Below are positions 6,031 through 14,665 of a DNA stretch of 19,761 bases, in pieces; within the stretch, counting starts at the first letter, position 1, and every line of letters starts with the position of its first letter. Where the stretch lies: contig CAYWXK010000058.1 in the NCBI GenBank assembly GCA_964462515.1, forward strand, positions 1-19,761, in the 5' to 3' direction. Under the pieces are notes generated by a model that did no database searches, was not told the DNA's origin, and worked only from the letters and a program-made list of their open reading frames with translations. The translations under genes and the position numbers were made by a program. The DNA comes from CAYWXK01 sp964462515. GTDB lineage: Bacteria; Planctomycetota; Phycisphaerae; Sedimentisphaerales; Anaerobacaceae.

Positions 6031-8061
6031 ATGTATCGCAATTTAATTTTCTTGTTTATGTTTTTTGTGGCCCTGGCTCACCAGCCAATCGCCGCCACAC
6101 CCATAACTGCTGAATTGGCCGGTGTCCGCAAGATCTGGGACCAGGCCCCTCACAATGCCTTCACAGACCTTGTCCGGTGGAACGACCGTTTCTACTGCGC
6201 TTTCCGTGAAGGACGCGGCCACGTCTCCACCGATGGCAAAATACGAATACTCGAATCAAAAGACGCAGACGAGTGGCAATCAACAGGATTAGTTGCGCTG
6301 GATGGCTATGACTTTCGCGATGCGCACCTTTCGGTCACGCCACAAGGCGAGCTGATGCTTCTTGGCGGGGCCGCCCCGAGAAAACAGGATAATCAAAGTG
6401 CTCCCACAGGGACATTCGTATCTTTTTCCAAAGATGGCAAGAGCTGGAGTCAGCCGCAAATTGTTATAAAACCCGGACGATGGCTGTGGTGCGTTACCTG
6501 GCACAAGGGAAAGGCATACGGTGTCTCTTATCCAGCCGATGACAATGTGCCTTGTCTTGAACTGCATACAAGCTCCGATGGCGTAAATTGGCAGTCTTAT
6601 GTTGCCAAATTATTCGGTGAAGGTTATCCAAGTGAGGTTACGCTGCGTTTCGACGATGACCAAACTTGTTTCGCCCTTGTTCGCCGCGACCAGGTAGAGG
6701 GAAAACCAAGCAGCGCCTTTCTTGGAGTGAGCAAACCAGATTACACAAAATGGCAGTGGCACGACCTCGGAGCTCAGTTTAACGGTTTTGGCGGCCCAAA
6801 TCTTATTAAGGTAAACGATGGCCACTGGATTGGCGCAGGCCGAATGCACGATGGCGGTTCCCACACCGCCCTGACTTATATCGACGTCCAAAATGGCACA
6901 ATGACCAAACTATTGAAACTGCCGAGCGGCGGGGACACAAGCTATCCAGGCCTGGTCTGGTATGACGGCATACTTTACGTCAGCTTCTACTCAAGCCACG
7001 AAGGCAAGACAAGCATTTATCTCGCTAAAGTAATAACAGTTCAAACACCCACTGAAATACCAGCATTGTCCGCATCCGACGCAAACGTCGTCTTCAGTAC
7101 ACAAATAAATCCAACCAAAGAACCAATCGGCGGAGGCAAAGGATACAATAGATATGTTGCACGTAAAGATTATGTTGTCAAAACGTATGATGAGATGCTT
7201 ACTGCTCTCAAACAGGCAACTGTCGGACAGGTTGTATATATAGCTAATGATGCCGAGCTGGACCTTACAGGCAAAGACAAACTCGTCATACCTGCTGGCG
7301 TAACACTTGCAAGCGGCAGAGGACAGGATAGCTCACAGGGCACACTTCTTTATACCAATGACCTTGCCGCGTCGCCAATGATTCAGGCAGACGGTAATAA
7401 TGTGCGTGTTACCGGCCTTCGTTTGCGCGGTCCAGACCCACAACGCCGCACAGAACAGATGAGTCAGCTTCACGCACAGGGCCGCTATTATAGTATTCCT
7501 AACTCTGATGGGATAATCTGCGAACACCCCGGTCTTGAGGTGGACAACTGCGAGCTTTGGGGCTTCAGTCACGCGGCCGTGTTTCTTAAAACCGGCGCAT
7601 CAAAAGCTCATATTCACCATAACTACATCCACCATAACCAGCGAAGCGGATTAGGTTATGGCGTCTGTCTCGACCAGGCAGATGCACTTATCGAGGCCAA
7701 CTTATTCGACTGGTGCCGCCACCACATTGCCGGCACAGGCAGGCCCGGCACAAGTTACGAAGCACGATACAATCTTGTCCTCGAAAATGCCAACAGCCAC
7801 AGCTTCGATATGCACGGAGGCGCCGACCGAAATGACGGCACCGACATCGCAGGCGACTCGATTCTCATTCACCACAATACTTTTCTGGCAAGCAGTGTCC
7901 CCGCAATCGTCCTCCGCGGACGCCCCACCAGAAGCGCCGAAATTCATCACAACTGGTTCGTCCATCAAACCATCCAGCAGGCAGTTATCCAAACCAATGC
8001 TACCGGTAATGTGAATATCTATGAAAACAAGTATGGACAAACCACCCCAGCCCAAAAGTAA
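6031..8061 (+). CDS. Secreted sialidase-like beta-propeller fused to a right-handed beta-helix
   Basis: A 676-residue exported protein. A signal peptide (1 to about 22, ending PIAA) is followed by a six-bladed-propeller-like region (about 28-335) of the exo-sialidase/glycosyl-hydrolase type, with Asp-box-like turns SKDGKSW (132-138) and SSDGVNW (181-187). A linker leads into a parallel beta-helix (about 375-665) whose turns read like the pectate-lyase/NosD superfamily, for example HIHHNYIHHNQ (527-537), ILIHHNTF (611-618) and AEIHHNWF (636-643). Both folds are common in polysaccharide recognition or cleavage. I cannot assign a substrate, and catalytic residues of true sialidases are not clearly present. 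The Shine-Dalgarno is weak, consistent with translation following the DUF362 gene 36 bases upstream. Confidence 0.78.
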   Translation: MYRNLIFLFMFFVALAHQPIAATPITAELAGVRKIWDQAPHNAFTDLVRWNDRFYCAFREGRGHVSTDGKIRILESKDADEWQSTGLVALDGYDFRDAHLSVTPQGELMLLGGAAPRKQDNQSAPTGTFVSFSKDGKSWSQPQIVIKPGRWLWCVTWHKGKAYGVSYPADDNVPCLELHTSSDGVNWQSYVAKLFGEGYPSEVTLRFDDDQTCFALVRRDQVEGKPSSAFLGVSKPDYTKWQWHDLGAQFNGFGGPNLIKVNDGHWIGAGRMHDGGSHTALTYIDVQNGTMTKLLKLPSGGDTSYPGLVWYDGILYVSFYSSHEGKTSIYLAKVITVQTPTEIPALSASDANVVFSTQINPTKEPIGGGKGYNRYVARKDYVVKTYDEMLTALKQATVGQVVYIANDAELDLTGKDKLVIPAGVTLASGRGQDSSQGTLLYTNDLAASPMIQADGNNVRVTGLRLRGPDPQRRTEQMSQLHAQGRYYSIPNSDGIICEHPGLEVDNCELWGFSHAAVFLKTGASKAHIHHNYIHHNQRSGLGYGVCLDQADALIEANLFDWCRHHIAGTGRPGTSYEARYNLVLENANSHSFDMHGGADRNDGTDIAGDSILIHHNTFLASSVPAIVLRGRPTRSAEIHHNWFVHQTIQQAVIQTNATGNVNIYENKYGQTTPAQK

Positions 8062-8092
8062 TATAGCTTAAAAGACTCGCTGCCAACCGGAC

Positions 8093-8122
8093 TTGCAATA
8101 TCTATGTGAATATTTATATAAT
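8093..8122 (+). promoter_or_regulatory. Promoter for the lactonase-like gene
   Basis: TTGCAA (8093-8098, 4 of 6) is followed after 18 bases by a perfect TATAAT (8117-8122). The start would be near 8129, about 60 bases ahead of the ATG at 8189. This suggests the lactonase-like gene can be expressed independently of the two genes before it. Confidence 0.5.
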
Positions 8123-8188
8123 GCAACCTGCGATTATAAGAAATTGTCGGTATTACAGTTGGTCTTTGCAGTGTGAAAGGAGTCTCAA

Positions 8189-9118
8189 ATGAAAATTAAA
8201 TTGTATGGCATAACGGCATCTCTACTTATTGCAGCGGTAACAACATTCGGACAAGAAGCTGGTCAAGGCAAGAAAATTGCTGAAGAACAAACAACCCAGA
8301 AGCGAAACGTTGTCGCAGATGGAGCGAAGGTGGAAAGGCTCGCCAGCGACTTTCAATTTACCGAAGGGCCGGCATCTGATGCCGAAGGTAACATATATTT
8401 TTCGGATATTCCGAATAATCGAATCCATAAATGGTCGCTCGATGGCAAGCTGTCAACGTTTCGTGAAAACTCAGGCGGAGCCAACGGCCTTTTCGTTGAC
8501 AAAAAAGGTAATCTCTTAGTCTGCGAAGGAGGTGGACGTCGCCTCGTATCTATCGACCCAAAAGGTGATGTCACCATCCTCGCTGATAAATATCAGGGCA
8601 AGCGTTTCAATAGTCTAAACGACCTCTGGATTGACTCAAAAGGAGGCATCTATTTTACCGACCCCCGCTATGGTCCGAGAGATGATATGGAACAGGATGG
8701 CGAACACGTCTATTACCTCTCGCCCGACCGCAAAAATATTATCCGCGTGGTCAACGATATGGTCAGGCCCAACGGATTAGTTGGAACCGCCGACGGCAAA
8801 CTGCTCTATATTGCAGACCACGGCGGAAACAAAACGTATGTGTATAACATCAATAAAGATGGAACGCTCTCAAATAAAAAACTCTTTGCTCCGGAAGGTT
8901 CTGACGGAATGACTATCGATAACGAAGGCAATGTTTATCTGACGACAAAGGTCGTGGCGGTTTACAACTCAAAGGGACAAAAAATTGAAACCATCGAGGT
9001 TCCGGAGGGACCTGCCAACGTCTGTTTTGGCGGCAAAGATAAGAAAACGCTGTTCATAACAGCAAGGACGTCACTATATTCTGTCCGGATGCGAGTTAAA
9101 GGCATCGGCAGCGGGTAA
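8189..9118 (+). CDS. Secreted SMP-30/gluconolactonase-family protein
   Basis: A 309-residue exported six-bladed propeller of the SMP-30/gluconolactonase/LRE family, whose members hydrolyse sugar lactones using one divalent metal. An AGGAG lies 6 bases before the ATG. Residues 1 to about 21 form a signal peptide (hydrophobic ITASLLIAAVTTFG). Family ligand positions are present: Glu59 in TEGP, Asn144 in NSLND, Asn195 in RPNGL and Asp239 in GSDGMTID, matching the Glu/Asn/Asn/Asp set of SMP-30. Location outside the cytoplasm and adjacency to a propeller/beta-helix protein suggest sugar-acid or lactone processing. The true substrate is unknown; related family members cleave other esters. Confidence 0.85.
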   Translation: MKIKLYGITASLLIAAVTTFGQEAGQGKKIAEEQTTQKRNVVADGAKVERLASDFQFTEGPASDAEGNIYFSDIPNNRIHKWSLDGKLSTFRENSGGANGLFVDKKGNLLVCEGGGRRLVSIDPKGDVTILADKYQGKRFNSLNDLWIDSKGGIYFTDPRYGPRDDMEQDGEHVYYLSPDRKNIIRVVNDMVRPNGLVGTADGKLLYIADHGGNKTYVYNINKDGTLSNKKLFAPEGSDGMTIDNEGNVYLTTKVVAVYNSKGQKIETIEVPEGPANVCFGGKDKKTLFITARTSLYSVRMRVKGIGSG

Positions 9119-9147
9119 AAAAACAAATCAATCCAGAATGCTGTCAC

Positions 9148-9176
9148 TTGATAACGCATCTGCCTAATACTACAAT
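9148..9176 (+). promoter_or_regulatory. Promoter for the Ser/Thr kinase gene
   Basis: TTGATA (9148-9153, 5 of 6) and TACAAT (9171-9176, 5 of 6) are 17 bases apart. Transcription would start near 9183. The leader of about 67 bases contains a perfect 7-bp hairpin (9208-9214 with 9220-9226, loop TAAAG), then AGAGG at 9238-9242, 7 bases before the ATG at 9250. Confidence 0.5.
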
Positions 9177-9249
9177 GTTGCAGCATGAGATAGACTGATG
9201 CTTATTTTCCTATCTAAAGGATAGGAGACTTGAAGTCAGAGGTTCGTCT

Positions 9250-11988
9250 ATGCGTAACTCTGAGGAAAAGAATAATGTCCGGCCAGATAAGAATGAGTTG
9301 CCCTCCACGGTGAGCTTCGTCAGACCGGTAAGGGGGCCAGGCAGCCAGATTGGCCGATTTCGTATCGAGCAAGAGCTGGGCCGCGGGGGGATGGGAGTGG
9401 TCTATCTGGCTCAAGACACTAACCTTGGGCGTCCGGTCGCCATCAAGAGTCTGCCGCCGGAAATCGCTGGAAATACCGAACTATTATCACGCTTGAAACG
9501 CGAAGCCAAAATCCTGGCATCGCTGAATCATCCAAATATCGCCACGATTTATGAAGAGTTTCAGGAAGAGAGAATCAGTTATCTGGTGCTGGAATATATT
9601 GCCGGTGATACATTGGCGGACCGGCTGAGGCGGGGCCCACTTGCCCTCGAAGAAGCATTATCAGTCGGCTTACAAGTAGCTGAGGCGCTTTCAGCAGCGC
9701 ACAACCAGAATGTGGTCCACCGGGATTTAAAGCCCGGCAATATCAAGATTACACCTGAAGGGAAGGTCAAGGTCCTCGATTTCGGGCTGGCCAAAGCAAC
9801 AGGAAGCCAATACCCTGCCTTGCAAAGCACCACCACCGAACCCGGCAAGATTTTCGGCACGCCGCTCTATATGAGTCCGGAGCAGACTCGCGGCAATCCG
9901 GTTGACCACCGCAGCGATATCTGGTCGTTTGGCTGCGTGCTATATGAAATGCTTACAGGAAAGGTTCCCTTCAAGGGCGAGACATCTCCCGACACGCTGG
10001 CCAACATCCTCAACAAGGAACCGAACTGGCAGGTATTACCCCAAACCACGCCAGCGAACGTCCATGTTTTGCTGCGTCGCTGCCTTGAGAAGAACCCTCG
10101 CTCGCGGCTTCAGCACATCGGGGACGCAGTTATCGAAATCCGCGAAACAATAAGCCCACCATCCACCGCACCACCCATGACATGTCCCACTTTGGTTTCG
10201 CTTGAGCCAGATGTTGCTGCTAAGAAGAGGTTACGAAGAATAGCGATGATTATTGGTGCTACAATCATCGTAGCCGCGGCTGGTATTGCCGTATGGTTTA
10301 TTAACAAGAAGCTGGCTCTACCTTCTTCGAAGGAAATCCGGCTGGTAGTTCTGCCGTTTGAGAATCTGGGACCTTCTGATGACGAGTATTTTGCCGTCGG
10401 CATTACTGATGCTATCACCGCTCGTTTGGCCACCATTCACGGGCTGGGTGTTATCTCACGACAAAGCGCAATGCAGTATAAGAAAAGAGAGAAAAGTGTA
10501 CAGCAGATAGCTAATGAGCTGCGGGTTGATTATATTCTGGAAGGCACGGTCCAGCGTGAGCGGCCCGCCGACCCAAATAGCAGGATTAGAATTATACCTC
10601 AGCTTATCAAGGCTTCCAACGATACACACTTGTGGGCACAGGCCTACGATAATGATATGAGCGAGGTTTTCAGGATTCAGTCCGACCTGGCCGAACAGGT
10701 GGCACAGGCACTGGATATTACCCTGGTTGAACGTGAACGGCAGGCACTACAGTCCAGGCCAACAGAAAATATGGAGGCATACGACTATTATCTGCGCGGC
10801 AATGAATACGGGCGCCGAAGTGAGCTCGAAAATAACTTTAAGATAGCCATCCAGATGTATGAGAGAGCGGTCGAGCTGGACCCAAAGTTTGCTTTGGCCT
10901 ACGCTCATCTCGCAAAGTCTCACGCAAATATGTATTGGTATTACTATGATCGAACTGAGCAGCGTCTTGCTATGGCAAAGAAGGCCGTGGATAAGGCCTT
11001 ACAGCTTGCTTCTGACTCGCCGGAGACACATTTTGCTTTGGGACATTATTACTACCATGGCCAGTCTGATTGGGACCGTGCCCTGGAGGAGTTCGCTATC
11101 GCTCGGAAAAACCTGCCTAATGATAGCGATCTGCTGAGTTTTATCGGTTATGTTCAAAGGCGTCAGGGTAAATTCGAGGAGGCATTGGACAATATCAATA
11201 GAGCTTCCGAGCTTGACCCTCTATCTAACATAAAGGCCAGTGAGTTGGGTGAAACGTTTGAACTGATGCGTAACTATCCGGAAGCAATGCGCTATTATAA
11301 CAGGGCTATCTCGCTGGCTCCCGATGTGATGGATGTGTATGATAGTAAGGCCGGGCTATATCTATTGTGGGAAGGTAACAAAGAAAAGGCGCGAATGGTC
11401 ATTGAACAGGCAGCACAAAATATCGGCTCTTTTGGGGAGCAGCCTTTCCTTGTTCTAATGTCAGTTCGGCTTAATGTGTTCGATGGAAAATACCAGGAGG
11501 CGCTGGCTCAGCTTTCTTCGTGCAAGGTAGAGGCATTTAGTTCCCAATTTGTTTTTATTCCGAAGGCACAAGTATATGCCCAGATAAATGGCCTGATGGG
11601 AAACAAGGAGGTCGAACGGGCCCAGTATGAGTCCGCTGCGAGCATTCCGGAGACCAGGATCCAACAGGAGCCTAACGATGCGCGTTTCCACAGCGCCCTC
11701 GGTATCGCCTACGCGGGTTTAGGCCGCAAGCAGGATGCAATTCGGGAAGGCAGATTGGCAGTGAAGATACTGCCTGTGAACAAGGACGCCATGCGAGGAT
11801 TCCATCGAGCTAAAGATTTAGCCCAGATATATGTGATGGTTGGCGAATTCGATGCGGCCATCGACCAGCTCGAATTTCTGCTGTCTATCCCTGGTGGACT
11901 ATCGGTTCCCTTACTGAGAATTGAGCCGGTTTGGGCACCGCTGCGCGAGCATCCACGCTTCAAAAAACTCCTGGAGGCAAAAGAGTAA
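9250..11988 (+). CDS. Transmembrane Ser/Thr protein kinase with TolB/FlgO-like domain and TPRs
   Basis: A 912-residue Hanks-type kinase. The kinase domain (about 37-300) is complete: glycine loop GRGGMG (44-49), ATP lysine K66, HRDLKPGN (157-164) with catalytic D159, DFG (177-179), GTPLYMSPEQ (203-212) and DIWSFG (223-228). One membrane helix (about 331-350) separates it from an external part. This begins with a TolB/FlgO-like domain (about 361-495, LVVLPFENLG...YILEGTV), often found with TPRs in large kinases and cyclases. TPR-like repeats follow (about 510-900), with typical phrases such as AIQMYERAVELDPKFALAYA. It probably senses an envelope signal or partner and phosphorylates cytoplasmic targets. 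Its own promoter and leader hairpin lie upstream. Confidence 0.93.
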   Translation: MRNSEEKNNVRPDKNELPSTVSFVRPVRGPGSQIGRFRIEQELGRGGMGVVYLAQDTNLGRPVAIKSLPPEIAGNTELLSRLKREAKILASLNHPNIATIYEEFQEERISYLVLEYIAGDTLADRLRRGPLALEEALSVGLQVAEALSAAHNQNVVHRDLKPGNIKITPEGKVKVLDFGLAKATGSQYPALQSTTTEPGKIFGTPLYMSPEQTRGNPVDHRSDIWSFGCVLYEMLTGKVPFKGETSPDTLANILNKEPNWQVLPQTTPANVHVLLRRCLEKNPRSRLQHIGDAVIEIRETISPPSTAPPMTCPTLVSLEPDVAAKKRLRRIAMIIGATIIVAAAGIAVWFINKKLALPSSKEIRLVVLPFENLGPSDDEYFAVGITDAITARLATIHGLGVISRQSAMQYKKREKSVQQIANELRVDYILEGTVQRERPADPNSRIRIIPQLIKASNDTHLWAQAYDNDMSEVFRIQSDLAEQVAQALDITLVERERQALQSRPTENMEAYDYYLRGNEYGRRSELENNFKIAIQMYERAVELDPKFALAYAHLAKSHANMYWYYYDRTEQRLAMAKKAVDKALQLASDSPETHFALGHYYYHGQSDWDRALEEFAIARKNLPNDSDLLSFIGYVQRRQGKFEEALDNINRASELDPLSNIKASELGETFELMRNYPEAMRYYNRAISLAPDVMDVYDSKAGLYLLWEGNKEKARMVIEQAAQNIGSFGEQPFLVLMSVRLNVFDGKYQEALAQLSSCKVEAFSSQFVFIPKAQVYAQINGLMGNKEVERAQYESAASIPETRIQQEPNDARFHSALGIAYAGLGRKQDAIREGRLAVKILPVNKDAMRGFHRAKDLAQIYVMVGEFDAAIDQLEFLLSIPGGLSVPLLRIEPVWAPLREHPRFKKLLEAKE

Positions 11989-12149
11989 TCCACAACATAG
12001 TCTGAGAACCCCAGGATGCCAAATGTGGCGAGCAAACTTACCTGCAGAGCATACGTCCGGCGGCAGGGATATTATCTACCGTGACAGAGATGCCGGGAAT
12101 GTAATGGCGGGCAAAGCTAACGGGTGCAACGCAAAGAAAGGAACAGTGA

Positions 12150-13220
12150 ATGGCACACCATACTAATCATTTGAACAGACGCGATGTTCTAAAAGGTCTC
12201 GGCTTAGGAGCGATGGGTTTTGCGCTCGGCGGGAAAATGCTTGCGCCTGCAAGAAGCCTTGCTGCTGTCGGCAATCCCTATCGCAGAGGAGGCAGACTAT
12301 TCCAGAAGATAACCGGACCAGCGAAGGTAAGTTTAGTCAAGGGCAATGACCGTCGAGAAATTGTGCTCCAAGCATTAAAAAATATCGAAGATGAAGTTCT
12401 TGCCTCCATCGGCGGAAAGAAAATCCTCATTAAACCCAACTTTGTATCGTGCGATATTCCGCTCTGCGCTACACACGTGGATGCAATACGAGCTATTCTG
12501 GATTTTTTGACTCCGCATTATAAGCAGCAGATTATCATTGGCGAATCGACTGCTATGAAAAAACGGACGCCCGAAGGATTCAAGAATTACGGCTATCTTG
12601 CGCTGGAAAAAGAATACAACGTAAAACTCGTGGACCTAAATGAAAATCCATCCTACGAAAATCGCTACGTCTTTGGGGAAGGCCATAAGCCGCTGCCTGT
12701 TCGGATTATCTCAGCGTTTCTCGACCCCAACACCTACATTATATCGGCAGCACGGATGAAAACGCACGACCGTGTTCTCGTTACGCTGTCTCTTAAAAAC
12801 GTCCTGCTCGGCGCGCCTCTTAACGATTACCAAACCAACGACAAATGGCTCTTCCACACAGGCGAAAACGTCAAAAATAACTTCTGCCATTTCAATATGT
12901 TCCACCTCGCCCAGGAAATTTATCCCGACCTGTCGGTTATCGATGGATTTGAGGGAATGGAAGGCAACGGTCCGACGAACGGAACACCGGTCGATTCAAG
13001 AGTTGCAATCGCCAGCCTCGACCCGCTTGCAGCGGATACGTTAGCCACCAAAGTAATGGGCTTCGACCCTAAGCAAGTTCTTTTCTTCTCTGCTATGAAT
13101 GAAGCCGGTATGGGACAGGGAGATTTAGAAAAGATAAACATCTTCGGCACGCCTCTCGACCAGTGCCTGTATCATTTTAAGCCGCACGACTATATGGGCA
13201 AACTTTACGGACCCGGATAG
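12150..13220 (+). CDS. DUF362 protein with Tat-type signal
   Basis: A 356-residue DUF362 protein. AAAGGA sits just upstream of the ATG. The N-terminus carries a twin-arginine motif (N9-R-R-D-V-L-K15) followed by a Gly/Ala/Leu-rich core and an Ala-rich cleavage region near 36-40, so export after folding, perhaps with a cofactor, is likely. DUF362 signatures are KPNFVS (95-100), RMKTHDRVLVTLSLKN (202-217) and SLDPLAADTLATKVMG (289-304), equivalent to those of the protein at 4351-5994. No ferredoxin cysteines are seen. It lies 161 bases after the kinase gene on the same strand and could be read from it. The function is not established. Confidence 0.85.
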   Translation: MAHHTNHLNRRDVLKGLGLGAMGFALGGKMLAPARSLAAVGNPYRRGGRLFQKITGPAKVSLVKGNDRREIVLQALKNIEDEVLASIGGKKILIKPNFVSCDIPLCATHVDAIRAILDFLTPHYKQQIIIGESTAMKKRTPEGFKNYGYLALEKEYNVKLVDLNENPSYENRYVFGEGHKPLPVRIISAFLDPNTYIISAARMKTHDRVLVTLSLKNVLLGAPLNDYQTNDKWLFHTGENVKNNFCHFNMFHLAQEIYPDLSVIDGFEGMEGNGPTNGTPVDSRVAIASLDPLAADTLATKVMGFDPKQVLFFSAMNEAGMGQGDLEKINIFGTPLDQCLYHFKPHDYMGKLYGPG

Positions 13221-13229
13221 AACCGCCGG

Positions 13230-13745
13230 CTAAGGCCAGAATGCAGCAATGGCCACGACAAACCAGATTACAATGCCGAGGGCGAAATTGCTGGTAATGC
13301 CGAAGAATTCGCCCAGGCCCGCTCCTACGCCGTAGCGAATAGAATCCCTTGTCTTTTTGCCTCGAGCAAATTCCAGTCCCCATACACACAGACCCGCACC
13401 GAGGCAGGCGCCAAGCAATGTCCCAAAGAAGGGAATGGGTATTAGAAACGTTCCGAGGACAGCGCCCGTTACAGCTCCCAAAAGTGCACCGATTGAGCCG
13501 GGCCAGCTTGCCCCCGATTTTTTAGCTCCTATCATACCGGCGAAAAACTCAAAAAGCTCACCCAGAATAGCCAGGGCCGCTATAGCAATCAGCGTATAGA
13601 TAGAAAAAACTTTATCTTCCCACCGCCACCAGGCAAATAGATACGTGGTTATGACAATAAGCCAATTCCCCGGCAGCCCAAAAACCACAAGCGCCAGCCA
13701 GACTACATCAACCAGAACCAGCAAGACTAACCACAAATAAAGCAT
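13230..13745 (-). CDS. DUF456-family membrane protein
   Basis: A 171-residue, very hydrophobic protein matching the DUF456 family: N-terminal helix with FGLPGNW (about 22-28), ELFEFFAGMIGAKKSGAS (about 63-80), then glycine-rich helices GALLGAVTGAVLG and GTLLGACLGAGL. Probably four to five inner-membrane helices. No molecular function is known for the family to my knowledge. It is convergent with the DUF362 gene, with stops 9 bases apart. There is no Shine-Dalgarno; instead a TAAAAT hexamer ends 6 bases before the ATG, suggesting a leaderless message. Confidence 0.85.
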   Translation of the reverse strand: MLYLWLVLLVLVDVVWLALVVFGLPGNWLIVITTYLFAWWRWEDKVFSIYTLIAIAALAILGELFEFFAGMIGAKKSGASWPGSIGALLGAVTGAVLGTFLIPIPFFGTLLGACLGAGLCVWGLEFARGKKTRDSIRYGVGAGLGEFFGITSNFALGIVIWFVVAIAAFWP

Positions 13746-13751
13746 AAAATA

Positions 13752-13757
13752 ATTTTA
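13752..13757 (-). promoter_or_regulatory. Possible -10 box giving a leaderless DUF456 transcript
   Basis: TAAAAT on the minus strand is separated from the ATG (13743-13745) by six bases, so transcription would begin at or next to the start codon. No good -35 is seen at 16-18 bases upstream. Weak on its own; ygiQ shows the same arrangement. Confidence 0.25.
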
Positions 13758-13887
13758 CGCCAAAATGGAAAAAATAAAAGGGAAAAGAATTTGTGTTGAT
13801 ATTATGCCGGCTGTTCTTACAATTGCCAAGGTGTGGGTAAGTCTGACCAGTTTGGCTTATTAAGGTGAGTTTTCTGGAGGCAATGAA

Positions 13888-14583
13888 ATGGATAATATAC
13901 AAACGCAAGAAAAACTGAGGATGGAGGCCAGAACCTCTGGTCTGGCGATAGCGAGCCTGATTTTGGGTATTCTGGGTTTCTGCACTTTGGGCCTCGCAGG
14001 TATTGCCGGCTTGATTCTCGGCATCGTTGGGCTAATTGTTATAAGCAAAAGTGCCGGACAGCTAAAAGGAGGCGGACTGGCTATTGCAGGGATTATTGTT
14101 TCCGCCGTCAGTCTAATTACATTGTTTATATTGCTTTTAATGGCGATTCTTATGCCGGCACTTGCACAAGCACGAGATCAAGCCAGGGCTGTAGCATCAA
14201 TGAGCAATGTAAAGCAGTTGTGCCTGGCAACTTTGCTTTATTGTGATGACAATGAACAAAGATTTCCGGCTTGTGACAATTGGCCTGATGCGTTGAAGCC
14301 TTACTATCGTGAACCTAAAATTCTCAGTTCACCCTATGCTTCAGATGCAGGCCGCTCTTACGCAATGAATGCCGGATTAAACGGACGGCGAATATCCGAT
14401 ATTAGTGAGCGAGGTCAAACAGTTCTGCTCTTTGAAGCACGCTCCGGCAGCACCCCTGCCGGTGGTCGTGAACTACTGCCCGACAGACCACGGGCACCAA
14501 AAGGTTATATAATCGGCTTTGTGGATGGCCACGTAGAGCGCGTCCCACCAGAACGATTGGATGAATTGATTTGGGAACCTTGA
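13888..14583 (+). CDS. DUF4190 membrane protein fused to a pseudopilin-like head
   Basis: A 231-residue protein with GGAGG 7 bases before the ATG. Residues about 17-75 are a DUF4190-type glycine-rich pair of membrane helices (GLAIASLILGILGF...). A third helix (about 77-96, AGIIVSAVSLITLFILLLM) runs into AILMPALAQARDQARAVASMSNVKQL, the signature of planctomycete pseudopilin-like proteins, followed by a small globular head with YCDDNEQRFP and a closing GFVDGHVERV. In ordinary members this helix is the N-terminal prepilin helix after a G-FTL cleavage site; here that site is absent and DUF4190 precedes it. It is therefore likely a fixed membrane protein displaying a pilin-like head rather than a processed pilin. 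Confidence 0.78.
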   Translation: MDNIQTQEKLRMEARTSGLAIASLILGILGFCTLGLAGIAGLILGIVGLIVISKSAGQLKGGGLAIAGIIVSAVSLITLFILLLMAILMPALAQARDQARAVASMSNVKQLCLATLLYCDDNEQRFPACDNWPDALKPYYREPKILSSPYASDAGRSYAMNAGLNGRRISDISERGQTVLLFEARSGSTPAGGRELLPDRPRAPKGYIIGFVDGHVERVPPERLDELIWEP

Positions 14584-14665
14584 TAAAAGTTTTTTGAACT
14601 TTGTGACGATGCGCAAAACAAAAGCCAGGCAGTTTTCAACGCTGTCCTTTATAAATTAGGGCACA

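Noticed and set aside
13803..13862. 19-codon plus-strand frame (MPAVLTIAKV...) before the DUF4190 gene
   Set aside because: No ribosome site and too short to judge; probably chance.
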